A stretch of 64,000 nt of DNA from Halolactibacillus miurensis (GCF_900116255.1 NZ_FPAI01000009.1:1-64000); one strand, 5' to 3'. Positions 41,882 through 49,807 are shown, numbered from the stretch's first letter. Translations and numbers: made by a program. Notes: generated from the sequence alone by a model not told the origin.

Positions 41882-42085
41882 ATGAATCAACAAATTGAAA
41901 ATAATTTTATGTACCATGCCCCAAAAGAAGGACAACCAGAAAAATACACAGCTATCCGAGAGAAAGCAAAAGAACTGGCTTACCTGATTGATGAGCAGTG
42001 TCCGAACAGCAGAGAAAAGTCTTTGGCGATTACCAATCTTGAACAATCGGTTATGTGGGCTAACGCTAGCATTGCACGAAACTAA
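41882..42085 (+). CDS. Acb2/Tad1-hairpin-like small protein, candidate cyclic-nucleotide sponge
   Basis: This 67-residue, fully helical protein has FMYHAPKEGQPEKYTAIREKA, AKELAYLIDEQCPNSREKSLAI and EQSVMWANASIARN. This spacing (YH-P-GQ ... Y..IR ... LA..I ... P-SRE.SLA.T.LE..VMWAN..IAR) is what I associate with the Acb2/Tad1 hairpin family. Its studied members bind cyclic oligonucleotides or gcADPR and thereby block CBASS or Thoeris defence. The call rests on pattern memory, not on a search. Its place between holin and endolysin is unusual for a lysis gene and fits a separate accessory function. Confidence 0.55.
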   Translation: MNQQIENNFMYHAPKEGQPEKYTAIREKAKELAYLIDEQCPNSREKSLAITNLEQSVMWANASIARN

Positions 42086-42113
42086 ATTTAAATAAAAAAA
42101 GGAGAGATTTAAT

Positions 42114-42902
42114 ATGGCACAAACATTTATTTGGCCAACAACGACAAAACGCGTGACAAGCCCATTTGGCTGGCGTCGTCATCCAATCACAGGCGAAGCT
42201 CAATCTAAACATAACGGGATTGACATCGCGAAGCCTGGTTCACGTCCTATTTTCGCAGCTGCTGACGGTGTAGTAAGACGTAGCTATACATCGACTTCAT
42301 ACGGCGAAACAATCATGATTGAACATGAAATTAATGGCGAGACTTGGGAAACAGTCTATGCACACATGCGAGAAAACTCACGACGTTTTAAAGACGGCCA
42401 ACGCGTAGAACAAGGCGACGTCATTGGTCAGATGGGGGATACGGGCAACTCAACAGGTCAGCACTTGCATTTTGAATTGCATAAAGGCGGATTGTGGAAT
42501 ATGGCTAAGTCTAACGCTGTTGATCCAGAACAGTATTTAGAAAAAGATTTATATCCAGAAAATAATTTAGTTGTAGATGGAAAGTGGGGAAATGCAACAA
42601 CAAAAGCATTGCAAAAAACTTTAGGTACTGTACAAGATGGTATTTTAAGTGATCAGTCTCGTAACGAAATCGCAGAAGCGCTTTACGGCACGACTGCAGA
42701 ATTCGGCACCGGCAAAAAAGGTAGCTTAGTCATTAAAGCATTACAAAAGCTGCTTAAAGTTAAACAAGACGGTTTACTTGGTCCTGTTACAATCGGTGCG
42801 TTACAAGCTTATTTAGGTACTGTTAAAGATAATAAGTTAAGTCGTCCGTCACTAGTCGTTAAAGAGTTACAAAGACGATTGAATGCAGGTACGTTTAAAT
42901 AG
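42114..42902 (+). CDS. Endolysin: M23 peptidase with two peptidoglycan-binding domains
   Basis: This 262-residue endolysin has an N-terminal M23 metallopeptidase (about 5-140). Zinc-site residues lie in KHNGIDIA (His, Asp) and GQHLHFELH (catalytic and metal His), with the typical SPFGWRRHPITG start and GDTGNSTG. Two C-terminal PG_binding_1-like repeats follow (about 153-195 and 205-258; VDGKWGNATTKALQKTLG and VKQDGLLGPVTIGALQAYLG). It cuts peptide cross-links during lysis and lacks a signal peptide, as expected for a holin-dependent enzyme. A strong ribosome site (AAAGGAGAG) is present. Confidence 0.93.
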   Translation: MAQTFIWPTTTKRVTSPFGWRRHPITGEAQSKHNGIDIAKPGSRPIFAAADGVVRRSYTSTSYGETIMIEHEINGETWETVYAHMRENSRRFKDGQRVEQGDVIGQMGDTGNSTGQHLHFELHKGGLWNMAKSNAVDPEQYLEKDLYPENNLVVDGKWGNATTKALQKTLGTVQDGILSDQSRNEIAEALYGTTAEFGTGKKGSLVIKALQKLLKVKQDGLLGPVTIGALQAYLGTVKDNKLSRPSLVVKELQRRLNAGTFK

Positions 42903-42910
42903 ACAGAGTT

Positions 42911-42942
42911 AAAGCCCTTCACTAATCGTGAGGGGCTTTTTT
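42911..42942 (+). terminator. Late operon terminator
   Basis: A stem AAAGCCC-TCAC/GTGA-GGGCTTT with a short loop is followed by T6. It lies directly after the endolysin and also suits convergent minus-strand transcription. Confidence 0.9.
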
Positions 42943-42944
42943 AT

Positions 42945-43403
42945 TTATTCAATGTAAGTCCTATAATTGTTCCTTAATTCTTCTAAAATGTGGCTTATTA
43001 TCAAATTGTAATGAGTATACATTTTTTCATTATAAATATGCTCATCACCAACTAGATCTATTTGGTATTTTTCGCCGTCTATTTGTATAATAAGGTATAT
43101 CAACTTTTCATCGAATAAATGCAAGTTAGCATATAAAATATCTCTAACATTACTTTCGTAAACTCTCCAATTGAAACTATTTCTTTGATTTAATGGAGCA
43201 CCATGAATGAGTGGAGAATGGGTATCAGCTTTTATGATTTTACTATAGGCGATTAACCTTGCTCTTTTCTCTTCATCTAATCGTTTTTTTAACTCATGTT
43301 TAAAGCGTCTTTTATCAGAATTTGCTTGCGATTGATATGTTATAAATCCACCAATCACTACTCCAAACAACCCAGTAAGTGGTGGTAAAATTAATTCATA
43401 CAT
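42945..43403 (-). CDS. Hypothetical membrane-anchored prophage protein (moron)
   Basis: This 152-residue protein has an N-terminal membrane helix (about 5-24; ILPPLTGLFGVVIGGFITY), a basic coiled coil (SDKRRFKHELKKRLDEEKRARLI) and a cytoplasmic domain. It is transcribed opposite to the late genes at the right end of the prophage, where genes are usually expressed in lysogens. It could take part in superinfection exclusion or defence, but there is no recognisable domain to prove it. Confidence 0.65.
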   Translation of the reverse strand: MYELILPPLTGLFGVVIGGFITYQSQANSDKRRFKHELKKRLDEEKRARLIAYSKIIKADTHSPLIHGAPLNQRNSFNWRVYESNVRDILYANLHLFDEKLIYLIIQIDGEKYQIDLVGDEHIYNEKMYTHYNLIISHILEELRNNYRTYIE

Positions 43404-43477
43404 TTAAAAAACTCCATTCTTTAGTCGTTTGCATATTGCTTAAGATGATCTAGTCTTTTGCTTCACATAATTAATAC

Positions 43478-43678
43478 TTACCAACTCTTAAACAATTGAC
43501 TATAACCATCTCTGTTCAAGAATGTGCCGTTATCCGAAACGATAAATATTTCCATAGGCGCATTAAATTTTGACCAACCTTCAGCAATTTGTTTAGCTTG
43601 AGATTCTGAATCAACTTTAAAACATTGAGTAATCATCCCACATTCATACATACCGACTTTCCAATAGTTGTGATTCAT
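43478..43678 (-). CDS. Hypothetical prophage protein near attR
   Basis: The 66-residue product starts at ATG 43678 with GAGGAGGA upstream; a longer frame without a site is rejected. It contains YWKVGMYECGMITQCFKVD and AEGWSKFNAPMEIFIVSDNG, a compact alpha/beta pattern. No family recognised. It is the last gene before attR and lies on the same strand as its neighbour at 42945-43403. Confidence 0.6.
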   Translation of the reverse strand: MNHNYWKVGMYECGMITQCFKVDSESQAKQIAEGWSKFNAPMEIFIVSDNGTFLNRDGYSQLFKSW

Positions 43679-43794
43679 TTTAATCCTCCTCAGTTTTTGT
43701 CTTGTGATGTAATATTCTGTATTCGATAGCAAATATCCTGCTAATTGAAATAATTTTTTTCGTGATACAAATATGATACAAAGTGAGTAAAATT

Positions 43795-43834
43795 AAAGGT
43801 TTACTAACAGTCATAGTGACGTTAATAAACCTTT
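43795..43834. repeat. Long imperfect hairpin near attR
   Basis: AAAGGTTT/AAACCTTT, TAAC/GTTA and GTCA/TGAC are nested around a TAG loop with small bulges, about 16 pairs in all. It is not followed by a T-run on either strand. It may be a recombination accessory site or an RNA structure. Confidence 0.45.
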
Positions 43835-43885
43835 ATAAATAAACGTATAGTGTTACTTTTAACATATAGTTATAACTTACTAACA

Positions 43886-43905
43886 GACTCCCACCGTCTC
43901 CACCA
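43886..43905 (+). other. tmRNA 3'-end-like remnant
   Basis: GACTCCCACCGTCTCCACCA matches the 3' end of bacterial tmRNA (T-arm, acceptor strand and encoded CCA). The rest of ssrA is absent here and I see no copy elsewhere in the window. It may be a relic attachment site of an ssrA-targeting element. Confidence 0.5.
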
Positions 43906-43927
43906 AAAAAGATATTGAGGTGACAAG

Positions 43928-43962
43928 AAAAGTGACCAACGTCTAAAATTATGGTCACTTTT
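43928..43962. repeat. Candidate integrase arm-binding site, right
   Basis: AAAAGTGACCA and TGGTCACTTTT form a perfect 11-bp inverted repeat with a 13-bp spacer. The first arm belongs to the 15-mer shared with 6478-6492. Confidence 0.5.
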
Positions 43963-44050
43963 AATATTTAAAGATAAACTCGCTTGTATAAAGTAATACC
44001 CAAAGTCCCGTTATACCAGCATTATGACATTATGTTAATTTTATTTGAAT

Positions 44051-44656
44051 TTAAGATAAAGAAATAATGTCATCAATCACCCCTTCTAATTCAAATGACT
44101 GCAATATCTGATGAACATCGTCTGCTAATAGCCCAATCTGCAGAAAATAATTATCCTTTTGTCTGAGATAAGCATATTTGAAAAAGTCATTGCCCTCTGT
44201 ATCTTTACGAATATCTTCAATCAAAAAGTCACCCGTATCATTTAAAACATCATTAATGGGATGATCAGTAGGCACTTGCCAGCCAATATATTCCGGGACG
44301 TTACTTAAGATAATTTCACGGTTCGCATTATAATAATGGATATCGTCTACATAGTATTTATCAGCTAATTGTTGTAATGATGTGTTAGTTGCCATATCAA
44401 TCTCTTGGTTGATGCCCTGGGCTGATAGGGCTAATTTGTCATCTAAAAGTTTCGTAATTGTCGTGTAAGCTTCATTTGATTTTGCTAGTACATTAGAGTA
44501 AGCGATCGCAATGCGACTTGCCTCTGCTTCAAAATCATTAGTCGATCGTTTAATAGAATTAGTGGTTGCAATAAATGTGAGGAAGAAAAAAATAATCATC
44601 AAAGAAATAAAAGGTATAAGAAAGTACTTTAAGCGTAATTTATTAGGGTTGAGCAT
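44051..44656 (-). pseudogene. Cache-GGDEF-EAL phosphodiesterase, N-terminal part split off by the prophage
   Basis: This 201-codon frame has a first membrane helix (about residues 11-31) and most of an extracellular double-Cache domain (about 40-198; VDDIHYYNANREIILSNVPEYIGW ... YLRQKDNYFLQIGLLADDV). It ends VIDDII-SLS-stop at attR. Its continuation is at 4782-6409. A promoter-like TTAACA-17-TGTAAT and a GGAGGCG site lie upstream, so this truncated membrane protein could be made in the lysogen. After excision the full protein would have about 736 residues. Confidence 0.9.
44063..44073. other. attR: attR core (AATAATGTCAT), right prophage border
   Basis: This is the second copy of the 11-bp core, within codons ...Asp-Asp-Ile-Ile... 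of the N-terminal phosphodiesterase fragment. Three codons later the phage-derived frame reaches a stop. Confidence 0.85.
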
Positions 44657-44740
44657 CTTTTTTCGCCTCCGGTTAAGCCATTAAAAGGAATGCCTAATCA
44701 TGACAAATAAACAGGTTTAAAGATAATAAAAGGATATAAT

Positions 44741-44769
44741 ATTACATTCCCGTCATATAGAAATGTTAA
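44741..44769 (-). promoter_or_regulatory. Promoter of the split phosphodiesterase gene
   Basis: On the minus strand TTAACA (44764-44769) and TGTAAT (44741-44746) are 17 bp apart, about 85 bp upstream of the gene start. Confidence 0.5.
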
Positions 44770-44877
44770 GCGTCTTTTTGGGAAAAACCATACAAATACA
44801 GACAAAAAACAACTTTTTAGAAGTGGATTTTCCAGAGTGACTAGGATTTGTTTAGAGATGTTGTTGTGGAGTGTTTC

Positions 44878-44886
44878 TGTTATAAT
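44878..44886 (+). promoter_or_regulatory. Extended -10 promoter of murB
   Basis: TGTTATAAT is a TGn-extended perfect -10 hexamer 34 bp before the murB start. The -35 region is poor, as often seen with extended -10 promoters. Confidence 0.6.
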
Positions 44887-44919
44887 AGGTGAAGAATGTT
44901 GAGATAAAGGATGAAGAGT

Positions 44920-45837
44920 ATGCGATTAGCTGAAGAAATAAAAAATAAATTGATCAAAGATTTACCCAGTGTTGAATTACATTTTAATGAACCAATGGGA
45001 CAATATTTATATACCAAATTAGGTGGACCGGCAGATGTATTTGCTTTTCCTAAGTCGATTGAGGAAGTACAAGGCGTCGTAAAAGCTAGTAGAGAGTATC
45101 AGCTCCCGCTTACGTTACTCGGTAATGGATCGAACCTCATTATTCGAGATGGTGGGATCCGTGGGATTGTGATGAGCTTGTCGCACTTAAATACCATCAC
45201 GGCTAAAGGTGATAGCGTGATTGCTGGAGGTGGGGCAACGATTATTGATACATCTTATTATGCTCTTGAAGCCTCTCTTTCAGGACTTGAATTTGCTTGT
45301 GGTATTCCAGGGACTGTCGGCGGAGCGGTATTTATGAATGCGGGTGCTTATGGCGGGGAAGTGAAAGATTGTTTAGCGTCAGTGACAGTGATGACTGAAA
45401 CGGGAGAAGTACTTGATGTGAAGGCTTCTGATCTGGCTCTTGGTTACCGGACAAGTAATGTTGGTGAGAATAACTGGATTGTGTTAGAGGCGCGTTTTGC
45501 CCTAGTGAAAAAAGACCGACAAGAAATTAAAGCGATAATGGATGATTTAACAGAAAGACGTGAGACTAAACAGCCGTTAGAATATCCGTCGTGTGGCAGT
45601 GTATTTAAACGGCCACCGGGTCACTTTGCTGGAAAACTCATTCAAGATAGTGGTCTGCAAGGTAAAGGTATTGGTGGGGCAGAAGTGTCTACCAAACATG
45701 CTGGCTTTATCGTAAATAAAAATCATGCGACGGCCAGTGACTATATTGCCGTTATTGAAATGGTCCAACAGACAGTGAAAGACACCTTTGGTGTGGCATT
45801 AGAACGAGAAGTAAGAATTATAGGAGAAGAACTTTAA
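44920..45837 (+). CDS. murB: UDP-N-acetylenolpyruvoylglucosamine reductase
   Basis: This flavoprotein of about 305 residues reduces UDP-GlcNAc-enolpyruvate to UDP-MurNAc in peptidoglycan synthesis. FAD-binding motifs are LLGNGSNLIIRDGGIRG and GIPGTVGGAVFMNAGAYGGE. YPSCGSVFKRPPGHFAGKLI carries the catalytic Ser of the short type-II MurB, and GGAEVSTKHAGFIVN the Glu/His region. ATG 44920 has AAAGGA 8 bp upstream; the ATG at 44911 is too close to it. Single gene with its own promoter and terminator. Confidence 0.95.
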   Translation: MRLAEEIKNKLIKDLPSVELHFNEPMGQYLYTKLGGPADVFAFPKSIEEVQGVVKASREYQLPLTLLGNGSNLIIRDGGIRGIVMSLSHLNTITAKGDSVIAGGGATIIDTSYYALEASLSGLEFACGIPGTVGGAVFMNAGAYGGEVKDCLASVTVMTETGEVLDVKASDLALGYRTSNVGENNWIVLEARFALVKKDRQEIKAIMDDLTERRETKQPLEYPSCGSVFKRPPGHFAGKLIQDSGLQGKGIGGAEVSTKHAGFIVNKNHATASDYIAVIEMVQQTVKDTFGVALEREVRIIGEEL

Positions 45838-45867
45838 AGACCGTCTATGTGCGGTCTTTATTTTTTT
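45836..45867 (+). terminator. murB terminator
   Basis: AAAGACCG/CGGTCTTT with an 8-nt loop is followed by ATTTTTTT, overlapping the end of murB. Confidence 0.9.
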
Positions 45868-45898
45868 GAACAAATGTCGTGCACCTTATAAAAAAGTA

Positions 45899-45907
45899 TG
45901 TTAGAAT
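45899..45907 (+). promoter_or_regulatory. Promoter of the riboflavin operon
   Basis: TGTTAGAAT is an extended -10 element 18 bp upstream of the FMN riboswitch. The -35 box is weak. Confidence 0.5.
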
Positions 45908-45924
45908 GTGAGCAATCGAATAGT

Positions 45925-46072
45925 AATCTTTTGGGGCAGGGTGTAATTCCCGACCGACGGTAAGAGGTGAACGACAAACCTTAAGTCCGTGACCCGGATC
46001 AATCAATGATTGTGAAGGTGGATTTGGTGAAATTCCAAAGCCGACAGTGAAAGTCTGGATGGGAAAAAGATG
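45925..46072 (+). promoter_or_regulatory. FMN riboswitch (RFN element)
   Basis: The conserved RFN blocks appear in order: GGGGCAGGGTGTAATTCCCG, ACCGACGGTAAGAGGTGAA, GTCCGTGACCCGGAT, GGTGGATTTGGTGAAATTCC, AAAGCCGACAGT and AAGTCTGGATGGGAAAAAGATG. It is followed by a terminator at 46156-46191, so binding of FMN should cause premature termination and shut down the riboflavin genes. A variable arm of about 20 nt (CAATCAATGATTG) lies at the usual place. Confidence 0.97.
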
Positions 46073-46155
46073 AAACAAGAAATGACAAAGTGCAGGGATA
46101 CGTCTGTAAATATACAGGCGAGGACTGTTTATTTGTTGATCATTTCTTTAATGTA

Positions 46156-46191
46156 AACACCCCAAGTCTTTTGATTTGGGGTGTTTTTTGA
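46156..46191 (+). terminator. Expression-platform terminator of the FMN riboswitch
   Basis: AACACCCCAA/TTTGGGGTGTT with a 9-nt loop is followed by T6, between aptamer and ribD. Confidence 0.9.
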
Positions 46192-46249
46192 CCAAAAAAG
46201 ATCTATTTGAATAAAAATAATGAAAAGGTATCAAGGAAGGAGTGAAAAA

Positions 46250-47335
46250 ATGAAGGATCAAGATTACATGGCGCTTGCCATTGAGTTGGCGAAAGGAACC
46301 GTAGGACAAACATCACCGAATCCATCCGTTGGCTGTGTGCTTGTGCGTGATGGTGTGATTGTAGGTCTTGGGAGTCATTTAGTTCCTGGAGAAGGCCATG
46401 CGGAAGTTTTAGCTATTCAACAAGCGGGTGACAAGGCTGAAGGCGCAACGGCGTATGTCACATTAGAACCGTGTTCGCATACAGGGAAAACACCACCATG
46501 TAGCCGTTTGTTAATTGATTCAGGGATTAAACGTGTGATTGTCGCAACGGAAGATCCCAATCCTTTAGTGAGTGGTCGCGGGATTAACTGGTTAAAAGAT
46601 GCCGGATTATCCGTTGAAGTCGGCTTGATGAAAGAAGAAGCAGTCGCACTCAATCAAACGTTTTTTCACTTTATGAAAGAAAAACGACCATTTATCACAT
46701 TGAAAGCGGCGATGACACTTGACGGGAAAACGGCCACGAAAACCGGTGATAGTCGTTGGGTGACAGGTGAGAAAGCACGAGAACATGTGCATCATATGCG
46801 AGCGAAATACGATGCGATTCTCATCGGTAAAGGCACGGCGGTAAAAGATAACCCAAGCCTAACGGTAAGGCAACCTGAATACGGTAAACATCCTATTCGG
46901 ATTGTGCTAGCGAATGACTTACATTTGCCTGATCATTTAACGCTATTTCATGATGATCATCAAACGTATGTCGTTTGCGGGAAAGAAGCGGACATGGATG
47001 TGTTTAAAGAAAAACATCCAACGGTAGGTGTGATTCAGCTGTCAAGTCAACAAGTAGAGATTCCTGAATTACTTAAGCAGTTAGCCGAGTTGAATATTCA
47101 ATCGGTCTATGTTGAAGGTGGCGAGACGGTGCATAAAAGCTTTGTTGAAAGTGGTTTTGTTGATGAGTGTCACGTCTATATTGCGCCTAAGTTACTGACA
47201 GGTAAAGATAGCTTTGGGGTGATTGGTGGTCAATCGCCAGAGTGGATGAACGATGCCTTTGCTTTATCATTTGAACATGTGGAACGAATAGGTGAAGATC
47301 TCTTTATTAAAGCCATCAAGAAAGCGGGGAATTAG
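46250..47335 (+). CDS. ribD: Bifunctional riboflavin deaminase/reductase
   Basis: This 361-residue two-domain enzyme carries out two successive steps from GTP-derived pyrimidine. An N-terminal cytidine-deaminase-like domain (about 1-145) has zinc ligands in GEGHAEVLA and PCSHTGKTPPC. A C-terminal NADPH reductase domain (about 146-361) has AMTLDGKTATKTGDSRWVTG and YVEGGETVHKSF. ATG 46250 follows AAGGAGTG; a start ten codons earlier has no site. First gene of ribD-ribE-ribBA-ribH, controlled by the FMN riboswitch. Confidence 0.96.
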   Translation: MKDQDYMALAIELAKGTVGQTSPNPSVGCVLVRDGVIVGLGSHLVPGEGHAEVLAIQQAGDKAEGATAYVTLEPCSHTGKTPPCSRLLIDSGIKRVIVATEDPNPLVSGRGINWLKDAGLSVEVGLMKEEAVALNQTFFHFMKEKRPFITLKAAMTLDGKTATKTGDSRWVTGEKAREHVHHMRAKYDAILIGKGTAVKDNPSLTVRQPEYGKHPIRIVLANDLHLPDHLTLFHDDHQTYVVCGKEADMDVFKEKHPTVGVIQLSSQQVEIPELLKQLAELNIQSVYVEGGETVHKSFVESGFVDECHVYIAPKLLTGKDSFGVIGGQSPEWMNDAFALSFEHVERIGEDLFIKAIKKAGN

Positions 47336-47337
47336 TT

Positions 47338-47988
47338 GTGTTTACCGGAATTGTTGAAGAAAAAGGCACTTTACAAACCATCTCTAAAAACGGACGTAGT
47401 CTCGTCTTAACGGTTGGGGCGAAAAAAGTTCTCGGTGACGTGCATATTGGGGATTCCATTAGTGTGAACGGGGTCTGTTTAACGGTGACCCACTTTACAA
47501 AGGATCAGTTTTCCGTCGATGTGATGCCTGAAACGTATGCGGCGACGAATTTAAAAGATTTAGCTAAAGGAAGTTATGTGAATTTAGAACGGGCGATGCA
47601 TGCGAATGGTCGGTTTGGTGGGCATTTTGTGTCTGGTCACGTTGATCATGTGGCGACGATTGAAAAGACGTGGCGTGATACGATTGCGAAATATGTCAAA
47701 ATTACTGTTCCTTACGATAAATTGAAATATCTCACAGAGAAAGGTTCGGTGACCGTTGATGGAACGTCACTGACGGTTTTTCATGTGGATGAGACAAGTT
47801 TTACATTATCACTCATCCCAGAAACGCAAGCGGCGACCATTCTTGGCGCAAAAGAAGCAGGCGATACGGTTAATATTGAGTATGATGTCTTAATGAAATA
47901 TATGGAGCGTCTGTTGACGCATCAAAGTCATGAGAAGCAATCATCAGGTATAACAGAAGATAAATTAAAAGATTTAGGGTTTTATTAA
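47338..47988 (+). CDS. ribE: Riboflavin synthase, alpha subunit
   Basis: This 216-residue synthase converts two 6,7-dimethyl-8-ribityllumazine molecules to riboflavin. Two lumazine-binding barrels are visible: MFTGIVEEKGTL ... SISVNGVCLTVT (about 1-90) and GHFVSGHVDHVATI ... VTVDGTSLTVF (about 95-190). The GTG start is 2 bp after ribD. Normal length. Confidence 0.96.
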   Translation: MFTGIVEEKGTLQTISKNGRSLVLTVGAKKVLGDVHIGDSISVNGVCLTVTHFTKDQFSVDVMPETYAATNLKDLAKGSYVNLERAMHANGRFGGHFVSGHVDHVATIEKTWRDTIAKYVKITVPYDKLKYLTEKGSVTVDGTSLTVFHVDETSFTLSLIPETQAATILGAKEAGDTVNIEYDVLMKYMERLLTHQSHEKQSSGITEDKLKDLGFY

Positions 47989-48000
47989 GGGGGGAGTAAG

Positions 48001-49194
48001 ATGCATACGATTGAACAAGCACTTGAAGCATTAAAACGAGGAGAAGTCATTATTGTCATTGATGATGAGCACCGGGAAAATGAAGGGGATTTTATCGCTT
48101 TAGGTGAACATGCGACACCTGACGTCATCAACTATATGGCCACAAAAGGTAAAGGCTTGATTTGTACGCCGATTGAGAAGACACTGGCTGACAAGCTGCT
48201 GCTTACAGAGATGGTCTCCAGAAATACGGATGACCACGGAACGAACTTTTCTATTAGTATCGATCATGTTGATACGCATACAGGCATTAGCGCCTTTGAA
48301 CGATCACAAACGATTCTTGCTTTATTAGAAGAAGGTAGTACGCCAGTTGATTTTAAACGACCCGGTCATGTGTTTCCACTGATTGCCGACCCTGATGGGG
48401 TTGTGAAGCGACCAGGACATACGGAAGCAGCTATTGATTTAGCTAAACTTGCGGGCGCAAAACCTGTTGGGGTTATTTGTGAAATTATGCGAGAAGATGG
48501 ACAAATGATGCGCACAAGTGAATTAAAAGCCTTCGCAGAAGCAGAAAGTCTTGTGATGATTACGATCGAACAACTGGTCGAGTACCGAAAAAGGCATGAT
48601 AGACTCGTGACGCGTGAAGCGAATATTCAGCTACCAACGTCACTTGGTGATTTTAAGATGGTTGGCTATGTTGAAAAAGTCACCGGTAAAGAACATGTAG
48701 CACTCATTAAAGGTAATCTAACGAAAGAAGAAGCACCACTCGTTCGCGTGCATTCGGAATGTCTCACCGGCGATGTATTCGGTTCAAAACGCTGTGACTG
48801 CGGGCCGCAACTTGAGCGAGCGCTTGAAACGATTGAAGAACGTGGTGTGGGTGCTGTCATTTACATGCGTCAGGAAGGCCGCGGCATTGGGCTGATTAAT
48901 AAACTAAAAGCCTATGAGCTTCAAGAACAAGGGTATGACACGGTTGAAGCCAATCACCAATTAGGATTTGGTGCAGATCTACGTGATTATTCTATTGCGG
49001 CTCAAATTTTAAAAGATTTAGGGCTTGAAACAATTACGTTAATGACGAACAATCCGAGAAAGCTAGAGGGCTTAACGCGTTATGGGATTAATATTAATGA
49101 ACGCCAAGCGATTGAAATAACAGCGAATGAAAACAATGCAGACTACCTAAAAACAAAAAGCACGAAACTTGGTCATTTATTTTCGGATAAGTGA
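48001..49194 (+). CDS. ribBA: DHBP synthase / GTP cyclohydrolase II
   Basis: This 397-residue fusion supplies both riboflavin precursors. The N-terminal 3,4-dihydroxy-2-butanone-4-phosphate synthase (about 1-200) has [23 protein letters not shown] and [12 protein letters not shown]. The C-terminal GTP cyclohydrolase II (about 205-397) has zinc ligands in [15 protein letters not shown], the catalytic RQEGRGIGL and [16 protein letters not shown] lies upstream. Expressed with ribD-ribE. Confidence 0.97.
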   Translation: MHTIEQALEALKRGEVIIVIDDEHRENEGDFIALGEHATPDVINYMATKGKGLICTPIEKTLADKLLLTEMVSRNTDDHGTNFSISIDHVDTHTGISAFERSQTILALLEEGSTPVDFKRPGHVFPLIADPDGVVKRPGHTEAAIDLAKLAGAKPVGVICEIMREDGQMMRTSELKAFAEAESLVMITIEQLVEYRKRHDRLVTREANIQLPTSLGDFKMVGYVEKVTGKEHVALIKGNLTKEEAPLVRVHSECLTGDVFGSKRCDCGPQLERALETIEERGVGAVIYMRQEGRGIGLINKLKAYELQEQGYDTVEANHQLGFGADLRDYSIAAQILKDLGLETITLMTNNPRKLEGLTRYGININERQAIEITANENNADYLKTKSTKLGHLFSDK

Positions 49195-49281
49195 TAGCGG
49201 GCCGCTGTTAATAGCTGACTAAAATGATTGATTAAATAGTATAACGATAAAAATACTGAGTGAAAATAGGAGGAAATAGAC

Positions 49282-49746
49282 ATGGTAAACACAGTACAAA
49301 GCACATTAGTAGGCACAGATTTAAAGATTGGGATTGTCGTAGGGAGATTTAACGAATTTATTACCGGGAAGTTACTCGGCGGGGCAGAAGATACGTTAAA
49401 GCGTCACGGTGTAAAAGATGAAGATATTACCGTTGCGTGGGTACCGGGAGCTTTTGAGATTCCGTTAATCGCAAAGAAAATGGCGGCATCAAAGAAGTAT
49501 GATGCAGTGATTACGCTAGGGACGGTTATTCGTGGGTCAACGCCACACTTTGACTATGTATGTAATGAAGTGGCTAAAGGTGTTTCACAAGTGACAATGA
49601 CAACAGACGTACCAACAATCTTCGGTGTCTTAACGACGGAAACGATTGAACAAGCGATTGAGCGTGCCGGTACAAAAGCAGGGAATAAAGGTGCGGATGC
49701 TGCTGTATCAGCGATTGAAATGGCTAACTTAGTCAAAGAATTTTAA
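49282..49746 (+). CDS. ribH: 6,7-dimethyl-8-ribityllumazine synthase
   Basis: This 154-residue enzyme makes the lumazine used by RibE and forms icosahedral shells. Motifs are [39 protein letters not shown] (active-site His) and [16 protein letters not shown]. Final gene of the riboflavin operon, with GGAGGAAAT upstream. Confidence 0.97.
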   Translation: MVNTVQSTLVGTDLKIGIVVGRFNEFITGKLLGGAEDTLKRHGVKDEDITVAWVPGAFEIPLIAKKMAASKKYDAVITLGTVIRGSTPHFDYVCNEVAKGVSQVTMTTDVPTIFGVLTTETIEQAIERAGTKAGNKGADAAVSAIEMANLVKEF

Positions 49747-49764
49747 TGTTTTAAAATGAACATA

Positions 49765-49807
49765 AGCCCGGTCATTATTAGGTTTAATACCTAAAGATGA
49801 CCGGGCT
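49765..49807 (+). terminator. Hairpin after the riboflavin operon
   Basis: AGCCCGGTCAT/ATGACCGGGCT, plus an inner TTAGG/CCTAA, form a very stable stem 20 bp after ribH. The T-run is short, so termination efficiency is uncertain. Confidence 0.7.

Noticed and set aside
43860-43920. Complete tmRNA or tRNA gene near attR
   Set aside because: Only the 3' 20 bases match; no cloverleaf or tag-encoding part is present, and I found no tRNA gene in the window.
6478-43942. The 15-bp repeat AAAAGTGACCAACGT as the attachment core
   Set aside because: Recombination there would leave the phosphodiesterase halves separated by about 180 bp with stops, while the shorter 11-bp repeat restores the frame exactly.
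44911-44919. First ATG of murB as the start
   Set aside because: It abuts the AAAGGA site; the ATG three codons later is correctly spaced.
49195-49281. Extra gene or regulatory element between ribBA and ribH
   Set aside because: The 87 bp hold no frame, terminator or promoter that I can support beyond the ribH ribosome site.
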